The notes under the pieces are model-generated. The model was not told where the DNA came from. It worked only from the letters and a program-made list of their open reading frames with translations, and did not search any database. Of a DNA stretch of 64,000 bases, positions 14,381-29,189 are shown piece after piece. Position 1 is the first letter of the stretch. The number at the start of each line of letters is the position of its first letter. Where the stretch lies: NCBI RefSeq assembly GCF_037975245.1, contig NC_092581.1, forward strand, positions 7,097,501-7,161,500, in the 5' to 3' direction. Origin of the DNA: Apostichopus japonicus (Eukaryota > Echinodermata > Holothuroidea > Aspidochirotida > Stichopodidae). A program made the translations under genes and the position numbers.

Positions 14381-16518
14381 ATCGGTACCGTACATTCGAT
14401 TGATCGGTACTGCACATTCGATTGATCGGTAGAGAACATTCGATTAATCGGTAACGAACATTCGATTGATCGGGACAGTACACTCGATTGATCGGAACAG
14501 AACATTTCATTGATCGGTACCGAACATTTGATTGATCGCTACGGAACATTCGTTTGATCGGTACGGAACATTCGATTGATTCAGTACTGATCATTCGATT
14601 GATCGGTGCGGCACATTCGATTGGTCGGTACCGCACATTCGATTGATCGGTACGGAACATTCGATTGATCGTTTAGGGAACATTCGATTGATCGGTAACG
14701 CACATTGGATTCATCGGTACGGAACATTCGATTGATCAGTACGGCACATTCGAATGATCGGTTCTGTACATTCGTTTGATCGGTACCGCACATTCTATTA
14801 TTCAGTACGGCACATTCGATTGATCGGCACTGAACATTCGTTTGATCGGAACCGCACATTTTATTGATCGGTACGGAACATTCGATTGATCGGTACCGCA
14901 CATTCGATTGATCGGCACCGCACATTCGATTGATCGATACGGAACATTCGATTGATCGGTACGGAACATTCGATTGATCGGTACCGCATATTCGATAGAT
15001 CGGTATGGAACATTCGATTGATCGGTACCGCACATTCGATTGATCGGTACCGCACATTCGATTAATCGGTACGGAACATTCGATTGATCGGTACGGAACA
15101 TTCGATTGATCGGGAGGGAACATTCGATTGATCGGTAACGCACATTCGATTGATCGGTGCCGCAGATGCGATTAATTGGAAAGAACATTCGATTGATCGG
15201 TACGGAACATTCGATTGATCAGTACCACACATTCGATTGATCGGTACGGAACATTCGTTTGATCGGTACCGCACATTCTATTATTCAATACGGCACATTC
15301 GATTGATCGGCACTGAACATTCGTTTGATCGGTACCGCACATTCGATTGATCGGTACGGAACATTCGATTGATCGGTACCGCACATTCGATTGATCGGTA
15401 CCGCATTTTCCATTGATCGGTGCCGCACATTCTATTAATCGGTAACGAACTTTCGATTGATCAGTACCGCACATTCGATTGATCGGTACCGTACATTCGA
15501 TTAATCAGTACCACACATTCGATTGATCGGTACGGAACATTCGTTTGATCGGTACCGCACATTCTATTATTCAGTACGGCACATTCGATTGATCGGCACT
15601 GAACATTCATTTGATCGGTACCGCACATTCGATTGATCGGTACGGAACATTCGATTGATCGGTACAGCAGTTTCGATTGATCGGTACCGCACATTCGATT
15701 GATCGGTACGGTACATTCGAATGATCGGTTCTGTACATTCGTTTGATCGGTACCGCACATTCTATTATTCAGTACGGCACATTCGATTGTTCGGCACTGA
15801 ACATTCGTTTGATCGGTACCTTACATTCGATTGATCGGTACGGAACATTCGATTGATCGGTACCGCACATTCGATTGATCGGCACTGAACATTCATTTGA
15901 TCGGTACCGCACATTCGATTGATCGGTACGGAACATTCGATTGATCGGTACCGCACATTCGATTGATCGGTACCGCACATTCGATTAATCGGTAACGAGC
16001 ATTCGATTGATCGGTACCGTACATTCGATAATTCAGTACGGCACATTCGATTGATCGGTACCGCATATTCGATTGATCGGTACGGAGCATTCGATTGATC
16101 GGGAGGGAACATTCGATTGATCGGTACCGCACATTCGATTGATCGGTACGGAATATTCGATTGATCGGTACCGCACATTCGATTGATCGGTACGGAACAT
16201 TCGATTGATCGGTACAGCACTTTCGATTGATCGGTACCGCACATTCGATTGATCGGTACGGAACATTCGATTGATCGGTACGGTACATTCGAATGATCGG
16301 TTCTGTACATTCGTTTGATCGGTACCGCACATTCTATTATTCAGTACGGCACATTCGATTGTTCGGCACTGAACATTCGTTTGATCGGTACCGCACATTC
16401 GATTGATCGGTACGGAACATTCGATTGATCGGTACCGCACATTCGATTGATCGGTACCGCACATTCGATTAATCGGTAACGAACATTCGATTGATCGGTA
16501 CGGAACATTCGATTGATC
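12275..16518. repeat. HOR copy A1, 4,244 bp, full length
   Basis: The unit starts at the rare GGTACTGAACATTCGGTTG monomer, which recurs at 16,519 and 18,541. A1 aligns at shift 6,266 with 18,541-22,784. It contains four 21 bp and two 23 bp units, which explains why 4,244 is two short of 193 x 22. It is followed head to tail by a shortened copy and another full copy. Confidence 0.93.
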
Positions 16519-18540
16519 GGTACTGAACATTCGGTTGATCGGTACCGCACATTCCATTATTCGGTACGGCACATTCGATTGATCGGTACTGAACTTTCGA
16601 TTGATCGGTACCGCACATTCGATTGATCGGTACGGAACATTCGATTGATCGGGAGGGAACATTCGTTTGATCGGTAACGCACATTCGATTGATCGGTGCC
16701 GCAGATGCGATTAATTGGAAAGAACATTCGATTGATCGGTACGGAACATTCGATTGATCAGTACGGCACATTCGAATGATCGGTTCTGTACATTCGTTTG
16801 ATCGGTACCGCACATTCTATTATTCAGTACGGCACATTCGATTGATCGGCACTGAACATTCGTTTGATCGGAACCGCACATTTTATTGATCGGTACGGAA
16901 CATTCGATTGATCGGTACCGCACATTCGATTGATCGGCACCGCACATTCGATTGATCGATACGGAACATTCGATTGATCGGTACGGAACATTCGATTGAT
17001 CGGTACCGCATATTCGATAGATCGGTATGGAACATTCGATTGATCGGTACCGCACATTCGATTGATCGGTACCGCACATTCGATTAATCGGTACGGAACA
17101 TTCGATTGATCGGTACGGAACATTCGATTGATCGGGAGGGAACATTCGATTGATCGGTAACGCACATTCGATTGATCGGTGCCGCAGATGCGATTAATTG
17201 GAAAGAACATTCGATTGATCGGTACGGAACATTCGATTGATCAGTACCACACATTCGATTGATCGGTACGGAACATTCGTTTGATCGGTACCGCACATTC
17301 TATTATTCAATACGGCACATTCGATTGATCGGCACTGAACATTCGTTTGATCGGTACCGCACATTCGATTGATCGGTACGGAACATTCGATTGATCGGTA
17401 CCGCACATTCGATTGATCGGTACCGCATTTTCCATTGATCGGTGCCGCACATTCTATTAATCGGTAACGAACTTTCGATTGATCAGTACCGCACATTCGA
17501 TTGATCGGTACCGTACATTCGATTAATCAGTACCACACATTCGATTGATCGGTACGGAACATTCGTTTGATCGGTACCGCACATTCTATTATTCAGTACG
17601 GCACATTCGATTGATCGGCACTGAACATTCATTTGATCGGTACCGCACATTCGATTGATCGGTACGGAACATTCGATTGATCGGTACAGCAGTTTCGATT
17701 GATCGGTACCGCACATTCGATTGATCGGTACGGTACATTCGAATGATCGGTTCTGTACATTCGTTTGATCGGTACCGCACATTCTATTATTCAGTACGGC
17801 ACATTCGATTGTTCGGCACTGAACATTCGTTTGATCGGTACCTTACATTCGATTGATCGGTACGGAACATTCGATTGATCGGTACCGCACATTCGATTGA
17901 TCGGCACTGAACATTCATTTGATCGGTACCGCACATTCGATTGATCGGTACGGAACATTCGATTGATCGGTACCGCACATTCGATTGATCGGTACCGCAC
18001 ATTCGATTAATCGGTAACGAGCATTCGATTGATCGGTACCGTACATTCGATAATTCAGTACGGCACATTCGATTGATCGGTACCGCATATTCGATTGATC
18101 GGTACGGAGCATTCGATTGATCGGGAGGGAACATTCGATTGATCGGTACCGCACATTCGATTGATCGGTACGGAATATTCGATTGATCGGTACCGCACAT
18201 TCGATTGATCGGTACGGAACATTCGATTGATCGGTACAGCACTTTCGATTGATCGGTACCGCACATTCGATTGATCGGTACGGAACATTCGATTGATCGG
18301 TACGGTACATTCGAATGATCGGTTCTGTACATTCGTTTGATCGGTACCGCACATTCTATTATTCAGTACGGCACATTCGATTGTTCGGCACTGAACATTC
18401 GTTTGATCGGTACCGCACATTCGATTGATCGGTACGGAACATTCGATTGATCGGTACCGCACATTCGATTGATCGGTACCGCACATTCGATTAATCGGTA
18501 ACGAACATTCGATTGATCGGTACGGAACATTCGATTGATC
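16519..18540. repeat. HOR copy A2, 2,022 bp, internally deleted
   Basis: The first part, to about 16,750, matches the beginning of A1 (12,275 to about 12,505). The rest matches 14,735-16,518 at shift 2,022. Relative to A1 it lacks 2,222 bp, exactly 101 x 22. The junction lies near 16,757, where a unit entering as GGTACGGAAC continues into the GATCAGTACGGCAC series. Only two of the four 21 bp units and neither 23 bp unit remain, so the net phase change is -2. Confidence 0.92.
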
Positions 18541-21500
18541 GGTACTGAACATTCGGTTGATCGGTACCGCACATTCCATTATTCGGTACGGCACATTCGA
18601 TTGATCGGTACTGAACTTTCGATTGATCGGTACCGCACATTCGATTGATCGGTACGGAACATTCGATTGATCGGGAGGGAACATTCGTTTGATCGGTAAC
18701 GCACATTCGATTGATCGGTGCCGCAGATGCGATTAATTGGAAAGAACATTCGATTGATCGGTACGGAACATTCGATTGATCGGTACGGAACATTCGATTG
18801 ATCGGCACCGCACATTCGATTGATCGGTACGGAACATTCGATTAATCGGTAACGAACATTCGATTAATCGGGAGGGAACATTCGATTGATCGGTAACGCA
18901 CATTCGATTGATCGGTGCCGCACATTCGATTAATCGGAAAGAACATTCGATTGATCGGTACGGAACATGCGATTGATCGGTACCGCACATTCGATTGATC
19001 GGTACGGAACATTCGATTGATCGGGACGGAACATTCGATTGATCGGTACCGCACATTCGATTGATCGGTACGGAACATTCGATTGATCGGTACGGAACAT
19101 TCGATTGATCGGTACGGAACATTCGATTGATCGGTACGGAATATTCGTTTGATCGGTACTGCACATTCGATTGATCGGTACCGCATTTTCCATTGATCGG
19201 TGCCGCACATTCGATTAATCGGTAACGAACTTTCGATTGATCAGTACCGCACATTCGATTGATCGGTACCGTACATTCGATTAATCAGTACCACACATTC
19301 GATTGATCGGTACGGAACATTCGTTTGATCGGTACCGCACATTCTATTATTCAGTACGGCACATTCGATTGATCGGCACTGAACATTCGTTTGATCGGTA
19401 CCGCACATTCGATTGATCGGTACGGAACATTCGATTGATCGGTACCGCACATTCGATTGATCGGTACCGCACATTCGATTAATCGGTAACGAGCATTCGA
19501 TTGATCGGTACCGTACATTCGATAATTCAGTACGGCACATTCGATTGATCGGTACCGCATATTCGATTGATCGGTACGGAACATTCGATTGATCGGGAGG
19601 GAACATTCGATTGATCGGTACCGCACATTCGATTGATCGGTACGGAACATTCGATTGATCGGTACCGCACATTCGATTGATCGGTACGGAACATTCGATT
19701 GATCGGTACGGAACATTCGATTGATCGGTACGGAACATTCGATTGATCGGTACGGAATATTCGTTTGATCGGTACTGCACATTCGATTGATCGGTACCGC
19801 ATTTTCCATTGATCGGTGCCGCACATTCGATAAATCGGTAACGAACTTTCGATTGATCAGTACCGCACATTCGATTGATCGGTACCGTACATTCGATTAA
19901 TCAGTACCACACATTCGATTGATCGGTACGGAACATTCGTTTGATCGGTACCGCACATTCTATTATTCAGTACGGCACATTCGATTGATCGGCACTGAAC
20001 ATTCATTTGATCGGTACCGCACATTCGATTGATCGGTACGGAACATTCGATTGATCGGTACAGCACTTTCGATTGATCGGTACCGCACATTCGATTGATC
20101 GGTACGGAACATTCGATTGATCAGTACGGTACATTCGAATGATCGGTTCTGTACATTCGTTTGATCGGTACCGCACATTCTATTATTCAGTACGGCAAAT
20201 TCGATTGTTCGGCACTGAACATTCGTTTGATCGGTACCGTACATTCGATTGATCGGTACGGAACATTCGATTGATCAGTACGGCACATTCGAATGATCGG
20301 TTCTGTACATTCGTTTGATCGGTACCGCATATTCGATTGATCGGTACAGCACATTCGATTGATCGGCACCGCACATTCGTTTGATCGGTACGGCACATTC
20401 TATTATTCAGTACGGCACATTCGATTGGTCGGCACTGAACATTCGATTGATCGGTACCGCACATGCGATTAATCGGAAAGAACATTCGATTGATCGGTAC
20501 TGAACATTCGATTGATCGGTACCGCACATTCGATTGATCGGCACCGCACATTCGATTGATCGGTACGGAACATTCGATTGATCGGTACGGAACATTCGAT
20601 TGATCGGTACCGCACATTCGATTGATCGGTACGGAACATTCGATTGATCGGTACCGTACATTCGATTGATCGGTACTGCACATTCGATTGATCGGTAGAG
20701 AACATTCGATTAATCGGTAACGAACATTCGATTGATCGGGACAGTACACTCGATTGATCGGTACAGAACATTTCATTGATCGGTACCGAACATTTGATTG
20801 ATCGCTACGGAACATTCGTTTGATCGGTACGGAACATTCGATTGATTCAGTACTGATCATTCGATTGATCGGTGCGGCACATTCGATTGGTCGGTACCGC
20901 ACATTCGATTGATCGGTACGGAACATTCGATTGATCGTTTAGGGAACATTCGATTGATCGGTAACGCACATTGGATTCATCGGTACGGAACATTCGATTG
21001 ATCAGTACGGCACATTCGAATGATCGGTTCTGTACATTCGTTTGATCGGTACCGCACATTCTATTATTCAGTACGGCACATTCGATTGATCGGCACTGAA
21101 CATTCGTTTGATCGGAACCGCACATTTTATTGATCGGTACGGAACATTCGATTGATCGGTACCGCACATTCGATTGATCGGCACCGCACATTCGATTGAT
21201 CGATACGGAACATTCGATTGATCGGTACGGAACATTCGATTGATCGGTACCGCATATTCGATAGATCGGTATGGAACATTCGATTGATCGGTACCGCACA
21301 TTCGATTGATCGGTACCGCACATTCGATTAATCGGTACGGAACATTCGATTGATCGGTACGGAACATTCGATTGATCGGGAGGGAACATTCGATTGATCG
21401 GTAACGCACATTCGATTGATCGGTGCCGCAGATGCGATTAATTGGAAAGAACATTCGATTGATCGGTACGGAACATTCGATTGATCAGTACCACACATTC

Positions 21501-22784
21501 GATTGATCGGTACGGAACATTCGTTTGATCGGTACCGCACATTCTATTATTCAATACGGCACATTCGATTGATCGGCACTGAACATTCGTTTGATCGGTA
21601 CCGCACATTCGATTGATCGGTACGGAACATTCGATTGATCGGTACCGCACATTCGATTGATCGGTACCGCATTTTCCATTGATCGGTGCCGCACATTCTA
21701 TTAATCGGTAACGAACTTTCGATTGATCAGTACCGCACATTCGATTGATCGGTACCGTACATTCGATTAATCAGTACCACACATTCGATTGATCGGTACG
21801 GAACATTCGTTTGATCGGTACCGCACATTCTATTATTCAGTACGGCACATTCGATTGATCGGCACTGAACATTCATTTGATCGGTACCGCACATTCGATT
21901 GATCGGTACGGAACATTCGATTGATCGGTACAGCAGTTTCGATTGATCGGTACCGCACATTCGATTGATCGGTACGGTACATTCGATTGATCGGTTCTGT
22001 ACATTCGTTTGATCGGTACCGCACATTCTATTATTCAGTACGGCACATTCGATTGTTCGGCACTGAACATTCGTTTGATCGGTACCGCACATTCGATTGA
22101 TCGGTACGGAACATTCGATTGATCGGTACCGCACATTCGATTGATCGGCACTGAACATTCATTTGATCGGTACCGCACATTCGATTGATCGGTACGGAAC
22201 ATTCGATTGATCGGTACCGCACATTCGATTGATCGGTACCGCACATTCGATTAATCGGTAACGAGCATTCGATTGATCGGTACCGTACATTCGATAATTC
22301 AGTACGGCACATTCGATTGATCGGTACCGCATATTCGATTGATCGGTACGGAGCATTCGATTGATCGGGAGGGAACATTCGATTGATCGGTACCGCACAT
22401 TCGATTGATCGGTACGGAATATTCGATTGATCGGTACCGCACATTCGATTGATCGGTACGGAACATTCGATTGATCGGTACAGCACTTTCGATTGATCGG
22501 TACCGCACATTCGATTGATCGGTACGGAACATTCGATTGATCGGTACGGTACATTCGAATGATCGGTTCTGTACATTCGTTTGATCGGTACCGCACATTC
22601 TATTATTCAGTACGGCACATTCGATTGTTCGGCACTGAACATTCGTTTGATCGGTACCGCACATTCGATTGATCGGTACGGAACATTCGATTGATCGGTA
22701 CCGCACATTCGATTGATCGGTACCGCACATTCGATTAATCGGTAACGAACATTCGATTGATCGGTACGGAACATTCGATTGATC
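18541..22784. repeat. HOR copy A3, 4,244 bp, full length
   Basis: It is near-identical to A1 at shift 6,266, sharing all four 21 bp units (about 18,735, 18,935, 20,470, 21,440) and both 23 bp units (20,844 and about 20,938). It ends where A1 ends: 16,519 reads GGTACTGAAC while 22,785 reads GGTACCGCAC. A small change is visible near 21,985, where ATTGATCGG replaces the AATGATCGG found near 15,719. Confidence 0.92.
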
Positions 22785-25700
22785 GGTACCGCACATTCGA
22801 TTGATCGGTACCGTACATTCGATTAATCGGTACGGAACATTCGATTGATCGGTACGGAACATTCGATTGATCGGTACGGAACATTCGATTGATCGGTACC
22901 GCACATTCGATTGATCGGTACGGAACATTCGATTGATCGGGACGGAACATTCGATTGAACGGTACCGCACATTCGATTGATCGGTACCACACATTCGATT
23001 GATCGGTACGGAACATTCGATTGATCGGTTCGGAACATTCGATTGATCGGTACGGAATATTCGTTTGATCGGTACTGCACATTCGATTGATCGGTACCGC
23101 ATTTTCCATTGATCGGTGCCGCACATTCGATTAATCGGTAACGAACTTTCGATTGATCGGTACCGCACATTCGATTGATCGGTACCGTACATTCGATTGA
23201 TCGGTACGGAACATTCGATTGATCGGTACGGAACATTCGATTGATCGGTACGGAACATTCGATTGATCAGTACGGTACATTCGAATGATCGGTTCTGTAC
23301 ATTCGTTTGATCGGTACCGCACATTCTATTATTCAGTACGGCACATTCGATTGTTCGGCACTGAACATTCGTTTGATCGGTACCGCACATTCGATTGATC
23401 GGTACGGAACATTCGATTGATCGGTACCGCACATTCGATTGATCGGCACTGAACATTCATTTGATCGGTACCGCACATTCGATTGATCGGTACGGAACAT
23501 TCGATTGATCGGTACCGCACATTCGATTGATCGGTACCGCACATTCAATTAATCGGTAACGAGCATTCGATTGATCGGTACCGTACATTCGATAATTCAG
23601 TACGGCACATTCGATTGATCGGTACCGCATATTCGATTGATCGGTACGGAGCATTCGATTGATCGGGAGGGAACATTCGATTGATCGGTACGGAATATTC
23701 GATTGATCGGTACGGAATATTCGATTGATCGGTACCGCACATTCGATTGATCGGTACGGAACATTCGATTGATCGGTACAGCACTTTCGATTGATCGGTA
23801 CGGAACATTCGATTGATCGGTACGGAACATTCGATTGATCGGTACGGAACATTCGATTGATCGGTACGGAACATTCGATTGATCGGGACGGAACATTCGA
23901 TTAATCGGTAACGAACATTCGATTGTTCGGCACTGAACATTCGTTTGATCGGTACCGCACATTCGATTGATCGGTACCGTACATTCGATTAATCGGTACG
24001 GAACATTCGATTGATCGGTACGGAACATTCGATTGATCGGTACGGAACATTCGATTGATCGGTACCGCACATTCGATTGATCGGTACGGAACATTCGATT
24101 GATCGGGACGGAACATTCGATTGATCGGTACCGCACATTCGATTGATCGGTACGGAACATTCGATTGATCGGTTCGGAACATTCGATTGATCTGTACGGA
24201 ACATTCGATTGATCGGTACGGAATATTCGTTTGATCGGTACTGCACATTCGATTGATCGGTACCGCATTTTCCATTGATCGGTGCCGCACATTCGATTAA
24301 TCGGTAACGAACTTTCGATTGATCGGTACCGCACATTCGATTGATCGGTACCGTACATTCGATTGATCGGTACGGCACATTCGATTGGTCGGTACAGCAC
24401 ATTCCATTGATCGGCACGGAACTTTCGATTGATCGGTACCGCACATTCGATTAATCGGTAACGAACTTTCGATTGATCGGTACCGCACATTCGATTGATC
24501 GGTACCGTACATTCGATTGATCGGTACGGCACATTCGATTGGTCGGTACAGCACATTCCATTGATCGGCACGGAACTTTCGATTGATCGGTACCGCACAT
24601 TCGATTGATCGGTACCGCACATTCGATTGATCGGTACGGAACATTCGATTGATCGGTACAGCACTTTCGATTGATCGGTACGGAACATTCGATTGATCGG
24701 TACGGAACATTCGATTGATCGGTACGGAACATTCGATTGATCGGTACGGAACATTCGATTGATCGGGACGGAACATTCGATTAATCGGTAACGAACATTC
24801 GATTTTTCGGCACTGAACATTCGTTTGATCGGTACCGCACATTCGATTGATCGGTACGGAGCATTCGATTGATCGGGAGGGAACATTCGATTGATCGGTA
24901 CGGAATATTCGATTGATCGGTACGGAATATTCGATTGATCGGTACCGCACATTCGATTGATCGGTACGGAACATTCGATTGATCGGTACAGCACTTTCGA
25001 TTGATCGGTACGGAACATTCGATTGATCGGTACGGAACATTCGATTGATCGGTACGGAACATTCGATTGATCGGTACGGAACATTCGATTGATCGGGACG
25101 GAACATTCGATTAATCGGTAACGAACATTCGATTGTTCGGCACTGAACATTCGTTTGATCGGTACCGCACATTCGATTGATCGGTACCGTACATTCGATT
25201 AATCGGTACGGAACATTCGATTGATCGGTACGGAACATTCGATTGATCGGTACGGAACATTCGATTGATCGGTACCGCAAATTCGATTGATCGGTACGGA
25301 ACATTCGATTGATCGGGACGGAACATTCGATTGATCGGTACCGCACATTCGATTGATCGGTACGGAACATTCGATTGATCGGTTCGGAACATTCGATTGA
25401 TCTGTACGGAACATTCGATTGATCGGTACGGAATATTCGTTTGATCGGTACTGCACATTCGATTGATCGGTACCGCATTTTCCATTGATCGGTGCCGCAC
25501 ATTCGATTAATCGGTAACGAACTTTCGATTGATCGGTACCGCACATTCGATTGATCGGTACCGTACATTCGATTGATCGGTACGGCACATTCGATTGGTC
25601 GGTACAGCACATTCCATTGATCGGCACGGAACTTTCGATTGATCGGTACCGCACATTCGATTGATCGGTACCGTACATTCGATTGATCGGTACGGCACAT

Positions 25701-28700
25701 TCGATTGGTCGGTACAGCACATTCCATTGATCGGCACGGAACATTCGATTGATCGGTACCGCACATTCGTTTCTTCAGTACGGCACATCCGATTGATCGG
25801 TACTGAACAATCGATTGATCGGGACGGAACATTCGATTGATCGGTACCGCACATTCGATTGATCGGTACCACACATTCGATTGATCTCTACGGAACATTC
25901 GATTGATCAGTACGGAATATTCGTTTGATCGGTACTGCACATTCGATTGATAGGTACCGCATTTTTAATTGATCGGTGCCGCATATTCGATTGATCGGTA
26001 CGGAACATTCGATTGATCGGGAGGGAACATTCGATTGATCGGTACCGCACATTCGATTGATCGGTACGGAACATTCGATTGATCGGTACCGTACATTCGA
26101 TTGATCGGTACCGCATATTCGATTGATCGGTACGGAACATTCGATTGATCAGTACTGAACTTTCGATTGATCGGTACCGCACATTCGATTAATCGGCAAC
26201 GAACATTCGATTGATCGCTACGGAACATTCGATTGATCGGTACGGCACATTCGATTATTCAGTACGGAACATTCGATTGATCGGTACGGCACATTCGATT
26301 GGTCGGTACCGCACATTCCATTGATCGGCACGGAATATTCGATTGATCGGTACCGCACATTCGATTCTTCAGTACGGCACATTCGATTGATCGGTACGGA
26401 ACATTCGATTGATCGGTACCGCATATTCCATTATTCGGTAGAGCACATTCGATTGATCGGTACCGCACATTCGATTGATCGGTACGGAACATTCGATTGA
26501 TCGGTACGGAACATTCGATTGATCGGTACCGCACATTCGATTGATCGGTACGGAACATTCGATTGATCGGGACGGAACATTCGATTGATCGGTACCGCAC
26601 ATTCGATTGATCGGTACCGCTCATTCGATTGATCGGTACGGAACATTCGATTGATCGGTACTGCACAATCGATTGATCGGTACAGAACATTCGATTGATC
26701 GGTACCGCATTTTCCAATGATCGGTGCCGCACATTCGATTAATCGGTACGGAACATTCGATTGATCGGTACGGAACATTCGATTGATCGGTACCGCACAT
26801 TCGATTGATCGGCACTGAACATTCCTTTGATCGGTACCGCACATTCGATTGATCGGTACGGAACATTCGATTGATCGGTACCGCACATTCGATTGATCGG
26901 TACCGCACATTCGATTAATCGGTAACGAGCATTCGATTGATCGGTACCGTACATTCGATAATTCAGTACGGCACATTCGATTGATCGGTACCGCATATTC
27001 GATTGATCGGTACGGAGCATTCGATTGATCGGGAGGGAACATTCGATTGATCGGTACCGCACATTCGATTGATCGGTACGGAATATTCGATTGATCGGTA
27101 CCGCACATTCGATTGATCGGTACGGAACATTCGATTGATCGGTACAGCACTTTCGATTGATCGGTACCGCACATTCGATTGATCGGTACGGAACATTCGA
27201 TTGATCAGTACGGTACATTCGAATGATCGGTTCTGTACATTCGTTTGATCGGTACCGCACATTCTATTATTCAGTACGGCACATTCGATTGTTCGGCACT
27301 GAACATTCGTTTGATCGGTACCGCACATTCGATTGATCGGTACGGAACATTCGATTGATCGGTACCGCACATTCGATTGATCGGTACCGCACATTCGATT
27401 AATCGGTAACGAACATTCGATTGATCGGTACGGAACATTCGATTGATCGGGACGGAACATTCGATTGAACGGTACCGCACATTCGATTGATCGGTACCAC
27501 ACATTCGATTGATCGGTACGGAACATTCGATTGATCGGTTCGGAACATTCGATTGATCGGTACGGAATATTCGTTTGATCGGTACTGCACATTCGATTGA
27601 TCGGTACCGCATTTTCCATTGATCGGTGCCGCACATTCGATTAATCGGTAACGAACTTTCGATTGATCGGTACCGCACATTCGATTGATCGGTACCGTAC
27701 ATTCGATTGATCGGTACGGCACATTCGATTGATCGGTACCGCACATTCGATTGATCGGTACGGAACATTCGATTGATCAGTACGGTACATTCGAATGATC
27801 GGTTCTGTACATTCGTTTGATCGGTACCGCACATTCTATTATTCAGTACGGCACATTCGATTGTTCGGCACTGAACATTCGTTTGATCGGTACCGCACAT
27901 TCGATTGATCGGTACGGAACATTCGATTGATCGGTACCGCACATTCGATTGATCGGCATTGAACATTCATTTTATCGGTACCGCACATTCGATTGATCGG
28001 TACGGAACATTCGATTGATCGGTACCGCACATTCGATTGATCGGTACCGCACATTCGATTAATCGGTAACGAGCATTCGATTGATCGGTACCGTACATTC
28101 GATAATTCAGTAAGGCACATTCGATTGATCGGTACGGAGCATTCGATTGATCGGGAGGGAACATTCGATTGATCGGTACCGCACATTCGATTGATCGGTA
28201 CGGAATATTCGATTGATCGGTACCGCACATTCGATTGATCGGTACGGAACATTCGATTGATCGGTACAGCACTTTCGATTGATCGGTACGGAACATTCGA
28301 TTGATCGGTACGGAACATTCGATTGATCGGTACGGAACATTCGATTGATCGGTACGGAACATTCGATTGATCGGTACGGAACATTCGATTGATCGGTACC
28401 GCACATTCGATTGATGCGTACCGCACATTCGATTAATCGGTAACGAACATTCGATTGATCGGTACGGAACATTCGATTGATCGGTACCGCACATTCGATT
28501 GATCGGTACCGTACATTCGATTGATCGGTACGGAACATTCGATTGATCGGTACGGAACATTCGATTGATCGGTACGGAACATTCGATTGATCGGTACCGC
28601 ACATTCGATTGATCGGTACGGAACATTCGATTGATCGGTACGGAACATTCGATTGAACGGTACCGCACATTCGATTGATCGGTACCTCACATTCGATTGA

Positions 28701-29189
28701 TCGGTACGGAACATTCGATTGATCGATTCGGAACATTCGATTGATCGGTACGGAATATTCGTTTGATCGGTACTGCACATTCGATTGATCGGTACCGCAT
28801 TTTCCATTGATCGGTGCCGCACATTCGATTAATCGGTAACGAACTTTCGATTGATCGGTACCGCACATTCGATTGATCGGTACCGTACATTCGATTGATC
28901 GGTACGGCATATTCGATTGATCGGTACCGCACATTCGATTGATCGGTACGGAACATTCGATTGATCAGTACGGTACATTCGAATGATCGGTTCTGTACAT
29001 TCGTTTGATCGGTACCGCACATTCTATTATTCAGTACGGCACATTCGATTGTTCGGCACTGAACATTCGTTTGATCGGTACCGCACATTCGATTGATCGG
29101 TACGGAACATTCGATTGATCGGTACCGTACATTCGATTGATCGGCACTGAACATTCATTTTATCGGTACCGCACATTCGATTGATCGGT
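22785..29189. repeat. Transition satellite with 1.1-1.3 kb HOR ladder
   Basis: The GATAATTCAG marker falls at 22,293, 23,591, 26,957, 28,101 and 29,289, at steps of 1,298, 3,366, 1,144 and 1,188 bp, all exact multiples of 22. About 22,150-22,780 recurs at shift 4,664 (26.8-27.4 kb). No 21 or 23 bp units occur. The last CTATTATTCAG and GGTTCTGTAC monomers of the window lie near 29.0 kb. No unique sequence is seen. Confidence 0.85.
23630..25660. repeat. 1,210-bp repeat pair (23,630-24,450 and 24,840-25,660)
   Basis: The run GGTACGGAGC then GATCGGGAGG occurs at 23,641 and 24,851, a shift of 1,210 bp (55 x 22). Identity runs about 820 bp. It stops near 24,450/25,660, where one copy has ATTAATCGGTAACG and the other ATTGATCGGTACCG. 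The intervening 390 bp contains a further 330 bp (15-monomer) repetition between about 24.45 and 24.78 kb. Confidence 0.85.

Noticed and set aside
23597-25940. Minus-strand open frames of 517 and 547 codons as genes
   Set aside because: They overlap each other in different frames, encode the same 22-residue cycle in every frame, have no unique sequence, promoter or start context, and end wherever a TTAATC monomer happens to fall. They follow from a stop-free monomer of length 1 modulo 3.
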